64,000 bases of DNA from Alloactinosynnema sp. L-07 (GTDB lineage: Bacteria; Actinomycetota; Actinomycetes; Mycobacteriales; Pseudonocardiaceae): positions 2,976,001-3,040,000 of the forward strand of contig NZ_LN850107.1 in assembly GCF_900070365.1 (NCBI RefSeq). Reading direction: 5' to 3'. Each line of letters begins with the position of its first letter. The first letter of the stretch is position 1. The translations under genes were made by a program, and so were the position numbers. Below are positions 25,616 to 34,694 of the stretch, in pieces. Below the pieces are notes generated by a model, which saw only the letters and a program-made list of their open reading frames with translations, ran no database searches and was not told the origin of the DNA.

Positions 25616-27333
25616 AGGGTTTCCTTCGTGGTGGGGGCGGTGCCCAGATAGGCGGAGACGACGGCGGGCTCGGCGAGTACCCGCTCGGGTGGTCCGGCCG
25701 CGATGACGCGGCCGAAGTCCATGACCACGACGGTGTCGCAGACGGACCTGACGAGGTCGATGTCGTGTTCGACCAGCAGTACGGCGGTGTCGAAGCGGTC
25801 GGGGATCTCGGCGAGCCGCTGCTGGAGCAGGCGGGTCTCCCCGCCGGAGTGCCCGGCGGCGGGCTCGTCGAGCAAGAGGACGGGCGGGCGGCCCGCGGCC
25901 AGCCCGGCGACCTCCAGCAGCCTGCGGGTGGCCACGTCCACGGCCTCCATCGGCAGGTCGGCCGCGGGGCAGCCGAACAGCGCGAGCTGCTCGTCCACCT
26001 CCCGGCGCGAGAGCGACTTCCCGGCCGCGACCTGCAGGAACATGCCGACGGTGATCGTGGTGGGCACGCGGAGCTGCTGGAAGCTGCGGCGCAGTCCGGC
26101 GCGGGCCCTGCGGTGGGCGGGGAGCCCGTCCACCGCGACGCCGTCGAGGAGCACCTGGCCCTCGTAGCGCCCGGTGAACCCGGTGATGGTGTTGATGAGG
26201 GTGGACTTGCCCGCCCCGTTCGGGCCGACGAGCCCGACCACGCTGCCCCGCGGGACGACCAGGTCCACCCCGTCGACGGCGGTGAGCGCGCCGAAGCGGA
26301 CGGTGATACCGGAGACCTCCAGGGCCGGGCGCGACCCGCCCGACCGGCGCTGCCGGGGCGGCAGCGGCGGTGGCTCGACCGGGGGCGGCGGCAGCGCCTT
26401 GCCGGCCTTCTTGCGGCGGCGCTGGGCCCGCATCAGGTCGGTCTGGCTGCCGCCGAGGCGCAGCACCTGGATGGCACCGAAGGCGAAGAACAGCGCGGCC
26501 AGGTCCTGCGGGATGCCGACGGCGTCGATGAGCACCGGGAAGATCGCGCCCATCACCCCGCCCGCGACCGCGCCCTCGACGTTGTTGGTCCCGACGAACA
26601 GGGCGATCGCGAAGAACGAGACCGACGCGAAGGCCGCGAAGTTGCCCGCCGACACCACGCCGAGCTGGCCCGCCATGAGCCCGCCGCCGACCCCCGCCAC
26701 GAAGGCGCTCAGCGCGAACGCGGTCAGCTTGCCGCGCGCGACGCTGATGCCGTGCGCGGCGGCGGCCCGCTCGGAGTGCCGGATCTCGGCCAGCGCCCCG
26801 CCGAGCCTGCTGCGGTCGAGGAACCACAGGCCGACGAAGATCGCGGTGACCACGGCGGCGGTGAACACGAAGTAGCCCGCGTCGTCGATGAGCCCGAAGG
26901 GTCTGCGGACGAACTCGAAGTCGTCCTGCCCGGGGAACGGCAGGCCGCCGAACACCACGTCCAGCGCGGTGGCGAAGGCGAACGTCGCCACCGCCAGGTT
27001 CACCCCGCGCAGCCGCAGCGCGGGCAGCCCGATGACCACGCCAGCGGCGACCGCGGCCAGGCCGCCGAGCAGCATCCACACCACGAACCCGCCGGGGACA
27101 CCGGCCACGTTGGCCCAGCCGACCACCCAGGCGCCGATGGCGGCGAAGCTGAGCTGACAAAGTGCGATGACCCCGGCGCGGCCGGTGATCAGGCCGTAGC
27201 TCTGCATGAACACCGTGGACACCAGCGCCCCGGTGCCGAGGAAGATCAGGTAGTTGGACCCGAGGCCCGCGATCAGACCGGTGGCGAGCACCGCGAAGGC
27301 GAGGCCGAGTACCAGAGGGTGCCGGGGATTCAC
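25612..27333 (-). CDS. Fused LivM permease and LivG ATPase
   Basis: The 573-residue protein carries a LivM permease (residues 1-310, with the EIRHSERAAAAHGI coupling loop) joined to an ABC ATPase (residues 340-573). Walker A is GPNGAGKST and Walker B VLLLDEPAAGH, with a His switch in LLVEHD. The LSGGQ signature is degenerate: the position reads EAVDVATRRLLEV. The partner LivF keeps a normal signature, so one of the two ATP sites is probably altered. Starts at GTG 27333, overlapping livF. Confidence 0.9.
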   Translation of the reverse strand: MNPRHPLVLGLAFAVLATGLIAGLGSNYLIFLGTGALVSTVFMQSYGLITGRAGVIALCQLSFAAIGAWVVGWANVAGVPGGFVVWMLLGGLAAVAAGVVIGLPALRLRGVNLAVATFAFATALDVVFGGLPFPGQDDFEFVRRPFGLIDDAGYFVFTAAVVTAIFVGLWFLDRSRLGGALAEIRHSERAAAAHGISVARGKLTAFALSAFVAGVGGGLMAGQLGVVSAGNFAAFASVSFFAIALFVGTNNVEGAVAGGVMGAIFPVLIDAVGIPQDLAALFFAFGAIQVLRLGGSQTDLMRAQRRRKKAGKALPPPPVEPPPLPPRQRRSGGSRPALEVSGITVRFGALTAVDGVDLVVPRGSVVGLVGPNGAGKSTLINTITGFTGRYEGQVLLDGVAVDGLPAHRRARAGLRRSFQQLRVPTTITVGMFLQVAAGKSLSRREVDEQLALFGCPAADLPMEAVDVATRRLLEVAGLAAGRPPVLLLDEPAAGHSGGETRLLQQRLAEIPDRFDTAVLLVEHDIDLVRSVCDTVVVMDFGRVIAAGPPERVLAEPAVVSAYLGTAPTTKETL

Positions 27334-28037
27334 GAGGCCACCGCCGTCTCGCCGAGGTAGAGGGAACGCAGGAGCGAGTCGTCGGCGAGCAGCGCCGAGC
27401 CGTCGCCGTCGAAAACGATCCGGCCGCGGGCCATCACGTACGCCCGGTCGGCGATGCCCAGGGCCAGCGCGGCGAACTGCTCGACCAGCAGCACGCCCGT
27501 GCCCTGGTCGGCCAGCTCCCGGATCGCCGCCGCCAACCGCTCGACGACGATCGGCGCCAGACCCAGCGACATCTCGTCGATGAGCAGCACCGACGGCTCA
27601 CCCAGCAGGGCCCGGCCGACGACGAGCATCTGCTGCTCGCCGCCGGAGAGCAGTCCGGCCGGGGCGTCGATGGACTTGCGCAGTTCCGGGAACAGGTCCA
27701 GGACCCGGTCCGGAGTCTGGCCCCGGCCGCACGCGACCCGCAGGTTGTCCCGGGCGCTCATGTCCCGGAACACGCACCGGTTCTGCTCGACGTGCGCCAG
27801 GCCCGCCCGGGCCCGGCGCCAGGCCCGCAACCGCTCGACCGGCCTGCCGTCGAGCCGGACCACGCCCTTGGCGACCGGGATGGCCCCGGAGACGCCTTCG
27901 AGCAAGGTGGTCTTGCCAGCGCCGTTCGCGCCGAGCAGCACGGTCACCGACCCGGGGTCGACGGTGAGCGAGACGTCCCGCACCACCGGCAGGCCGGACC
28001 GCTCGACTGAAAGATCCTCAAGGGACAGAGCACTCAC
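27330..28037 (-). CDS. Branched-chain-type ABC ATPase (LivF)
   Basis: A 235-residue ABC ATPase with Walker A GANGAGKTT, signature LLSGGEQQM, Walker B VLLIDEMSLGL and His in LLVEQF-type switch region (Gln in place of the usual neighbour). It pairs with the LivG half of the fusion protein. The GTG at 28037 overlaps the amine oxidase stop (GTGA); a start 8 codons earlier would run into that gene more deeply. Confidence 0.9.
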   Translation of the reverse strand: MSALSLEDLSVERSGLPVVRDVSLTVDPGSVTVLLGANGAGKTTLLEGVSGAIPVAKGVVRLDGRPVERLRAWRRARAGLAHVEQNRCVFRDMSARDNLRVACGRGQTPDRVLDLFPELRKSIDAPAGLLSGGEQQMLVVGRALLGEPSVLLIDEMSLGLAPIVVERLAAAIRELADQGTGVLLVEQFAALALGIADRAYVMARGRIVFDGDGSALLADDSLLRSLYLGETAVAS

Positions 28038-29953
28038 GCGTCCACCGTCCTGTCGGCACATCCGGGGTTCGCCCCGGGCTCGGGGTGGTCAGCACAGCCA
28101 ACCCGCGGCGGGGCCGCCGGGCGGTCCGTAGAAATACCGAACTTGAGGCTCGGGTTGGTGTCGGCGAAGCCCGCCGGGCGCAGGTGGAAGCCGCTGCGGT
28201 CGACCGGCATCACCGGCCAGTCCTCCGGCCGGGGGACGTGCGTCGGCCCGAACACGTGCCACAGGACCAGTTCCCGACCTTGGAGGTCGCGGTCCTTGAC
28301 CGTCCACTCAGGAAGGCCCGCGCCGCCGGGGTGCTGGTTCGGGAAGTCGCCCGCCGGATAGCGCTCGTCCTCGGCGTGGCGGGTGACCCACAGGTGGCGC
28401 GTGGCGAACGCGGCCCGCCCGGCGACGCTCGACCCGGGCTGGGCCAGCAGAGTCGGCCCCGGGCTGGGATGGAGCTGGTACGCCCTGGGCTTGCCCAGCC
28501 GGTTGAGCGCGGTGCCCTCGATCAGCCACGTGCGGCCCTGCGCCGGGTCAGCCAACCGGGCGGCGTGGCTCTCCGTGGCCAGGACGGTGCTCGCGGTGGT
28601 GAAGGCGTTGCCCCACGGGTTGTCGGGGCCAGGCGGCACCGGCACCAAGTCGACCTCGGTGACCGTGGCCTCCGGCGTCACGACCTCGGGATCGAGGCGC
28701 GCGCAGAACAAGTGCTGGTGCACCGGGGCGGTCAGCCCTGGCGCGATCTGCGAGGCGTACGGCGACTCGGTACCCGCGCCGCAGAACACGACGCCGGTGG
28801 CCTTCGCCTCCAGCTCGACGGTGCCGTCCTGGTAGAAGTACCAGTAGAAGCCGTAGTCGTAGTTGCCGATCGTGCTGAAGAACGAGACCACCAGCCGCCT
28901 GCTGCGCTGCACGTCGACCGCGCCGGTGAGGATGTTGGTGTGCTTCCAGAGGACGCCGTGGTCCTCCTCGTGCATGCAGATCGCGTTGGGGATCGTGGTG
29001 GGATCGCCGTTGTCGTCGGCGACGACCGCGTCGAAGTAGTGGATGACGCCCAGGCAGTCGCAGCCCAGCTTGAGGCTGTTGGCGTTCTTGCCGAGCAGGT
29101 ACTCCCCCGCGTCGAAGTAGCTGATCCAGTGCCGCCACGGGCTCGGCTCGCCATAGGGCACAACCATCTCGGCCACCGACGCGCGATGCAGCACGGAGTC
29201 GCCCTGGAAGGCCATGCGGTGCAGGGTCAGGCCCTCGCGGGCGTTGAACCCGATCCGCAGCGACCAGTCGCCCCAGGTCACCAGCCAGCCGTCGACCTCG
29301 AAGCTCACGCCTTCCGGCTGGGTGATGGAGATCGGCTTGAGGTCGTCGCCCGAGCGGTAGTCACCCGGCGCGGCGGGGGTCGGGATGCCCGGCTCGTCGC
29401 GAACGCTCAGCACCTCGTTGGCGATCAGGTCGACCACGGCGAGCAGACCATCAACGGGGTGCGCCCACGGGCTGTCGTCCTCGTGGTCGCGCAGGAACGT
29501 CAGCGCGTTGAGCACGCGCCTGCCGTCGTGCTCGCCGAAGTTCCCCGGCGACAGCGGGGCGACGAACACCAGGTCGAAGTCGGTGACGCCGCGACCGCGC
29601 ATCGCGGCCTGCCAGCGGGGATCGGCCTTCACCAGCGCGGCGCTGCGGTCGTACTCCTCGAACAGGATCGGCGGCTGCCCGGCCGTGATGGCGGTGGCGG
29701 ACTCGACCCGGCCCGCCGTCAGGTCGACGACGGTGTCGGTCGCTGCGCCGGTCGCGGTGTCGAGCAGGACCGCGCGCGCTCGGCGGGGCACCGCGTCGCC
29801 CGGCTGGTAGCGTCGGACCCGGTCGCGGGGCGGCTCCACCGGCAGCACACACGGGAACCGGGTGGCCGGTCCGACCCGCCCGGCCGCGGCGAGCACCGCC
29901 TTGACTCGGCTGATCTCGGCCGCGCTGAGCGGGTCGAGCGGGTGGGTTGTCAT
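28034..29953 (-). CDS. Copper-containing primary amine oxidase
   Basis: The 639-residue enzyme oxidises primary amines to aldehydes, giving ammonia and peroxide. Tyr365 in IGNYDYG is the residue that becomes the TPQ cofactor, the base Asp lies in YFDAGEYLLG and two copper His in HQHLF. Length fits bacterial and actinobacterial (Arthrobacter-type) enzymes; there is no signal peptide, so it is probably cytoplasmic. It is the first gene of the leftward operon and followed by the transporter genes with overlaps, which makes an amine the likely substrate of the whole set. The ATG at 29953 has a weak ribosome binding site. Confidence 0.92.
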   Translation of the reverse strand: MTTHPLDPLSAAEISRVKAVLAAAGRVGPATRFPCVLPVEPPRDRVRRYQPGDAVPRRARAVLLDTATGAATDTVVDLTAGRVESATAITAGQPPILFEEYDRSAALVKADPRWQAAMRGRGVTDFDLVFVAPLSPGNFGEHDGRRVLNALTFLRDHEDDSPWAHPVDGLLAVVDLIANEVLSVRDEPGIPTPAAPGDYRSGDDLKPISITQPEGVSFEVDGWLVTWGDWSLRIGFNAREGLTLHRMAFQGDSVLHRASVAEMVVPYGEPSPWRHWISYFDAGEYLLGKNANSLKLGCDCLGVIHYFDAVVADDNGDPTTIPNAICMHEEDHGVLWKHTNILTGAVDVQRSRRLVVSFFSTIGNYDYGFYWYFYQDGTVELEAKATGVVFCGAGTESPYASQIAPGLTAPVHQHLFCARLDPEVVTPEATVTEVDLVPVPPGPDNPWGNAFTTASTVLATESHAARLADPAQGRTWLIEGTALNRLGKPRAYQLHPSPGPTLLAQPGSSVAGRAAFATRHLWVTRHAEDERYPAGDFPNQHPGGAGLPEWTVKDRDLQGRELVLWHVFGPTHVPRPEDWPVMPVDRSGFHLRPAGFADTNPSLKFGISTDRPAAPPRVGCADHPEPGANPGCADRTVDA

Positions 29954-30106
29954 GGGCGATGAGTATTGGCCCGGCGCGGTCGGCGGTCTTGCCCGTCGGC
30001 GTACCGGAGTTGACCGCCAGCGAACGCCACCCCCGTGCGCTCACCGCCAAGGCGACGGCACCGTGCGACAAGACATCCGCACCGTCGCACCCGGACACTG
30101 CGCCCC

Positions 30107-31195
30107 ATGGCGACGGGATATCTCTACCACGAACTGTACGGCTGGCACGACACCGGCACCTGGACGGGCCTGCTGCCCGCGGACCACCGCGGCGGGCTGC
30201 AACCGTTGCGGCACTTCGAGAATCCCGAGGCCAAGCGGCGCACCCACGAGCTGGTGGCGGTCTCGGGCCTGCTGGACACGCTGACCCGCCTGGCGCCCCG
30301 CCCGGCATCGGACGAGGACATCCTGCGCGTCCACACCCCGGGTCATCTCGCCCGCCTGTCCGCCACCAACGACACCGGCGGTGACGCGGGCGACGGCGGC
30401 TCGCCGTTCGGCCCCGGCGGGGTCGACATCGCCCGGCTCGCCGCCGGTGGCGCGATCGTGGCCGCCGAGTCCGTTGTGGACGGTGTGGTCGGCAACGCCT
30501 ACGCGCTGGTCCGTCCGCCGGGCCACCACGCGCTCCCGGACTCCGGCATGGGCTTCTGCCTGCTCGCGAACACCGCCATCGCCGCCGCCGCGGTCCGCGC
30601 GACCCGGGGCGTGCGGCGGATCGCGGTGGTCGATTTCGACGTGCACCACGGCAACGGGACCGAGGCGGCCTTCCGCGACGACGCCGACACCCTCACCATC
30701 TCGATCCACCAGGACGGCGTCTTCCCGCCCACGACCGGCGGCGTCGACACCACCACCGCGACCAACCTCAACATCCCGCTGCCCGCGGGCACCGGCAACG
30801 GCGGCTACGAGGCCGCGTTCATCGAGGCCGTGCTCCCCGCGCTGCACCGGTTCCGCCCCGAGCTCATCCTCGTGGCCGCGGGCTACGACGCGGGCGCGAC
30901 CGACCCGCTGGCCCGGATGATGGTGACCGCCGCCGGCTACACCCGCCTGACCGCCCTCCTGCTGGACACCGCCACCGACCTCTGCGACGGCCGGATCTCC
31001 TTCACCCACGAGGGCGGCTACGACCCCGTGTACGCCCCGCTGTGCGCGTACGCCGTCATCGCCACCCTCGCCGGGGCCAAGCGTCTGCCCGACCCGTTCG
31101 CACCCAACTTCGACTTCCTGCCCGGCCAGGCACTCCAGCCGCACCAGGCCGCCGCGATCACCGCCGCGACGGCGGCCATCCCGGACGTTATGTGA
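30107..31195 (+). CDS. Class II histone-deacetylase family amidohydrolase
   Basis: The 362-residue zinc hydrolase of the arginase/deacetylase fold has RPPGHHAL, zinc ligands in VDFDVHHGNGT and GYDAGATDPL, and the closing THEGGYDPVY. Bacterial members remove acetyl groups from acetylpolyamines or related amides. It is divergent from the amine oxidase operon with 153 bp between starts, so it may supply free amines from N-acyl precursors. This link is by position only. Confidence 0.88.
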   Translation: MATGYLYHELYGWHDTGTWTGLLPADHRGGLQPLRHFENPEAKRRTHELVAVSGLLDTLTRLAPRPASDEDILRVHTPGHLARLSATNDTGGDAGDGGSPFGPGGVDIARLAAGGAIVAAESVVDGVVGNAYALVRPPGHHALPDSGMGFCLLANTAIAAAAVRATRGVRRIAVVDFDVHHGNGTEAAFRDDADTLTISIHQDGVFPPTTGGVDTTTATNLNIPLPAGTGNGGYEAAFIEAVLPALHRFRPELILVAAGYDAGATDPLARMMVTAAGYTRLTALLLDTATDLCDGRISFTHEGGYDPVYAPLCAYAVIATLAGAKRLPDPFAPNFDFLPGQALQPHQAAAITAATAAIPDVM

Positions 31196-31313
31196 AGAAG
31201 ATCCGTAGTGGGCGATTTGGGCCACGCGGCATCGGTAACCTTGTCGGTCCTCCCGTCGATTGCCCATATGCGGCGACCTCGCTGGGCGCTGAACCATCTG
31301 GGAGGACTCCGCT

Positions 31314-32429
31314 GTGACCGAATTGCTGCCCGGCTCCGTCAACGCGGACGACGACGACACCGACCGCGAAGCTGTCGAACGGGAGCGCGCCAAACTGCGG
31401 GAGTTCGTCAAAGGCCTGAGCGCGGACGAGATCAAGTCGGGCAGCTGGTTCACGAAACTCTGCGCCCAGGCGCTGCGGTCGTACACCGAGAAAGCCACCT
31501 GGGAGTACTTCCAGCAGAAGTACAAGGGCGTGCCCGCGGACGGTATCGTCGGGCAGCAGATCAAGTTGGCGGCGAAGAACGCCATGATCGAAGGCGGCAT
31601 CAGCTCCAGCCTCTACACCGGGGCGATCGCCGCGACCGTCGGGTCGTTGGGTGGGGCCAGCCCCGCCGCTGTTCCGGCCGGTGTCGTCACGTTCATGGTC
31701 GACCTGACGTACATCACCCAACTGCAGATGCGCCTGGCCTACGACATCGCGGTGACCTACCGGATTCCGCTGGACGTGGACGATCCCGAAGACATGATGA
31801 AACTCGTCCGGGTGGCGTTCGGCATCAAGGCCGGAGAGGTCGCCCGCGGCAGTATGAAGTTCGTACCCGGCCTGGTCCGGCAAGTCCTCAAGAAGTACTA
31901 CTCCGGTCCGGTCCTCGCCGCCGCGAGAAGCCTTCCGTTCGTCGGGCAACACCTCCTGAAACGCAACATCATCAAGTTCGGCATCCCCGGCATCGGGATC
32001 CCCATCACCATCTTGGTGAACCGCTACACGACGGTGGCCGCGGGACGCCACGCCCAATCCGTGTTTCGTGACGAAGCGGAGGTGATCGAACTCGCCGACA
32101 CCTTGATCCGACGGACGCGGCACCTGCGGCTGATGCTGTGGGTCGCGTGGCTCGTCATCAACGCGGACGGCAAGATCGCCGACGCCGAGCGCCTGCTGTT
32201 CCAGCGGCTGACCCGGCTTGCCAGGGAACAGCATCAGGTCGACGACGAGCATCTCGCCAACGTCGTCAACATCGACCCGGACGAGGTATGGCTCCGCGTC
32301 GATGCCGAGCCCGGGGATCTCAGTGACGTTGTCGACGCCGCCGAACGGGTCGCCACCGTCGACGGTGATCTCAACACGCACGAGAAGGCAGTCATCGCCG
32401 AGCTACGGGACCGCTGCCAGCGAAGCTAA
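31314..32429 (+). CDS. EcsC-family protein with TerB-like C-terminal domain
   Basis: A 371-residue protein. Residues 50-250 carry the EcsC-type region with a hydrophobic glycine-rich segment (GAIAATVGSLGGA) and FMVDLTYITQLQMRLAYDIA. Residues 270-371 resemble TerB, an acid-rich helical domain seen in tellurite-resistance and membrane stress systems (VINADGKIADAE and TVDGDLNTHEK). The GTG at 31314 has GGAGGA seven bases upstream. Function is unknown; a membrane-linked stress role is a guess from the domains. Confidence 0.8.
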   Translation: MTELLPGSVNADDDDTDREAVERERAKLREFVKGLSADEIKSGSWFTKLCAQALRSYTEKATWEYFQQKYKGVPADGIVGQQIKLAAKNAMIEGGISSSLYTGAIAATVGSLGGASPAAVPAGVVTFMVDLTYITQLQMRLAYDIAVTYRIPLDVDDPEDMMKLVRVAFGIKAGEVARGSMKFVPGLVRQVLKKYYSGPVLAAARSLPFVGQHLLKRNIIKFGIPGIGIPITILVNRYTTVAAGRHAQSVFRDEAEVIELADTLIRRTRHLRLMLWVAWLVINADGKIADAERLLFQRLTRLAREQHQVDDEHLANVVNIDPDEVWLRVDAEPGDLSDVVDAAERVATVDGDLNTHEKAVIAELRDRCQRS

Positions 32430-32572
32430 ACCGGTGTGCCCCAGCGCTGCCCGCTTCCCCAGAGCGGTACGGCCGGTCTCTGGGCAGATGCCATGCGCGG
32501 CCAGGACACCGAGGGCCTTCGCCGACGCGCGGTAGCGTGGAAACGGTCACGCGGCTGCCCTGGAGGTTGACG

Positions 32573-33415
32573 ATGCGCTCGTTCCGCACACCCGAAGGCG
32601 TCACGCTCGGGGTCGAGCACTTCGGCGATGCGGCGGCGCCACTGGTGCTGCTCGCGGGTGGCACGACCATGCTCTCGTGGCCCGACGCGCTCTGCGAGTC
32701 GCTCGCGCGCGGCGGACGTCACGTCGTTCGCTACGACCTGCGCGACTCCGGCGCGTCGACAACCGTCGACCCCGAGGCGCCCGCGTACACGCTCCGGGAT
32801 CTCGCCGCCGACGCGGCCGCGCTCGCCCGCGGACTCGACGACCGGCCCGCGCACCTGGCGGGCATCGGCGTCGGCGGGATGGTCGCCCAGGTCGCCGCGC
32901 TCGATCACCCGGACGCGTTCTGTGCGCTGACCCTCGCCGGGACGCGGCCCGTCGCACCTGGCCCGGTCGACAACGACCTGCCCGACCATGACGCGGCGAC
33001 GATGACGCGACGGTTCGCGCTCCCGAAGCCCGACTGGTCCGACCGCGCTGCCGTGGCGGAGTTCGCCGCCGCCGCGGCCGCGGTCTTCGGCGACGACCCT
33101 GGTGCGGCACGCGCGACCGCCGAGCGAGTCTTCGAGCGCACGCCGGGCACGGCGCCCGCTGTCCAGATGGCCAACCAGCTTGGCATGGTGTTCGCCCGGC
33201 TCGACTGCACGCCACGGTGGCGTGAGCGCCTGGCCGAGCTCGCGATACCGACGCTCGTGGTGCACGGTCGTCACAATCGGTTCTTCCCGGTCGGCAACGG
33301 AGAGGCGCTCGCGCGCGAGATCCCCGGTGCGCGGCTGCTCGTGCTCGAACAGGCCGCGACCGCGATCCCCGCCGCGTCCGCCGACGAGGTCGCCGCGGCG
33401 ATGCTCGCGCTCTAG
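32573..33415 (+). CDS. RdmC-like alpha/beta hydrolase lacking the whole catalytic triad
   Basis: The 280-residue protein has an intact alpha/beta hydrolase fold similar to the aclacinomycin methylesterase group (PDALCESLARGG, VVRYDLRDSGAS, AHLAGIGVGGMVAQVAALDH). The nucleophile elbow GxSxG reads GIGVG (Ser to Gly), the acid position in VVHGRHNRFFP is Asn not Asp, and the GMGH-type His position reads QAATAIP. All three residues are thus missing, while the frame is full length and has a good ribosome binding site GGAGG. A pseudoenzyme or binding protein is likely. Confidence 0.82.
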   Translation: MRSFRTPEGVTLGVEHFGDAAAPLVLLAGGTTMLSWPDALCESLARGGRHVVRYDLRDSGASTTVDPEAPAYTLRDLAADAAALARGLDDRPAHLAGIGVGGMVAQVAALDHPDAFCALTLAGTRPVAPGPVDNDLPDHDAATMTRRFALPKPDWSDRAAVAEFAAAAAAVFGDDPGAARATAERVFERTPGTAPAVQMANQLGMVFARLDCTPRWRERLAELAIPTLVVHGRHNRFFPVGNGEALAREIPGARLLVLEQAATAIPAASADEVAAAMLAL

Positions 33416-33459
33416 TCATTGATCGACGCACACACCCGAAATGGACCTGGGGGTTTCAC

Positions 33460-34611
33460 ATGACAGACGCGCTGATCATCGGCGGCGGGATCGCTGGTGC
33501 GGTCACCGCCATGGCGCTCAAGAAGGCAGGCCACAACCCCGCGATCTACGAGGCCTACCCCACCGGCGCCGACGACATCGGCGCCTTCCTCACCATCATG
33601 AACAACGGACTGGACGCTCTGCGCGCCATCGACGCACACCAGCCCGTCATCGACAACTCCTTCGCCGCCAACGAGGTCGAATTCCTCAACGGGCAGGGGA
33701 CCCGACTCGGACTCCAACCACTCGGCGGCGACGGCGACATCAACGGCCCCCGCACCCTCACCCGCGCCACCCTCTACCGAATCCTCCACGACGAAGCCAC
33801 CCGCCGCGGCATCCCCGTCATCCACGACAAACGCCTCATCCAAGCCCTCCGGCAGGACGACAAGACCATCGCGACGTTCGCCGACGGCAGCACCGCGGCC
33901 GGAGACCTCCTCGTCGGAGCCGACGGCATCCACTCGATCACCCGGTCGATCATCGACCCCACCGCCCCCGCACCCCGCTACGCCGGACTCAACATCGCCT
34001 ACGGCTACGCCCACGACGCCGATCTCCCCACCGCGGCCAACTCCTACCGGATGATCTTCGGCGGCCAGGCGTTCTTCGGCTACACCACCGCCCCCGACGG
34101 CCAGACCTGGTGGTTCGCCCGAGTCCCCGCCCCCGAACTCACCGAGACCGTCCCCCAGAGCGAGATCAAAACCCGCCTCACCGAGGCCTTCGCCGCGGAC
34201 AACTCCCCCGCCGGCGACATCGTGGCCGCCACGACCGACGAGATCCACCTCAGCAACGCCTACGACGTCCCCACCACCCCCACCTGGCACCGCGACTCAA
34301 TGATCCTCGTCGGCGACGCCGCCCACGCCGCCTCCCCAGCCGCAGGCCAAGGCGCCTCCATGGCCATCGAGGACAGCGTCACCCTCGCCCAATGCCTCCG
34401 CGACATCACCGATCACGACCAGGCCTTCCGCACCTACGAACACCTGCGCCGCCCCCGCGTCGAACAACTCGTCGCCACCAGCGCCGAAGACGGCGCCCGA
34501 GCCGCACAAGGCACCGCCAACGCCCAAGACGTCACCGACCGCCAAGACACCCGCGCGTGGCTATACCGTCACCACATCGAGTGGGACACCAGGGTCACCC
34601 CCGTCGCATGA
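33460..34611 (+). CDS. FAD-dependent monooxygenase (PHBH family)
   Basis: A 383-residue flavoprotein with the FAD loop GGGIAGAV at residue 8, the DG motif in GADGIHS and the second FAD motif VGDAAHAASPAAGQG. It probably hydroxylates an aromatic or polycyclic substrate with NAD(P)H and oxygen. GGGGG lies just before the ATG. The 42-bp gap to the pseudo-hydrolase suggests co-transcription. Whether it provides a ring hydroxylation for the aromatic pathway is open, as the usual HpaB/HpaC is not in the window. Confidence 0.87.
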   Translation: MTDALIIGGGIAGAVTAMALKKAGHNPAIYEAYPTGADDIGAFLTIMNNGLDALRAIDAHQPVIDNSFAANEVEFLNGQGTRLGLQPLGGDGDINGPRTLTRATLYRILHDEATRRGIPVIHDKRLIQALRQDDKTIATFADGSTAAGDLLVGADGIHSITRSIIDPTAPAPRYAGLNIAYGYAHDADLPTAANSYRMIFGGQAFFGYTTAPDGQTWWFARVPAPELTETVPQSEIKTRLTEAFAADNSPAGDIVAATTDEIHLSNAYDVPTTPTWHRDSMILVGDAAHAASPAAGQGASMAIEDSVTLAQCLRDITDHDQAFRTYEHLRRPRVEQLVATSAEDGARAAQGTANAQDVTDRQDTRAWLYRHHIEWDTRVTPVA

Positions 34612-34694
34612 CACTCCACCGCCACGAGGAATGAATCCTTTTGCCGCATCGGGGCCTCTTATGGGGGATGGCTACGTTACGAGGGACAGGTGCG

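Noticed and set aside
33460..34611. FAD monooxygenase considered as the missing 4-hydroxyphenylacetate 3-hydroxylase
   Set aside because: It is a PHBH-type enzyme, not of the HpaB or HpaA type, and lies outside the operons; the link is too weak to state.
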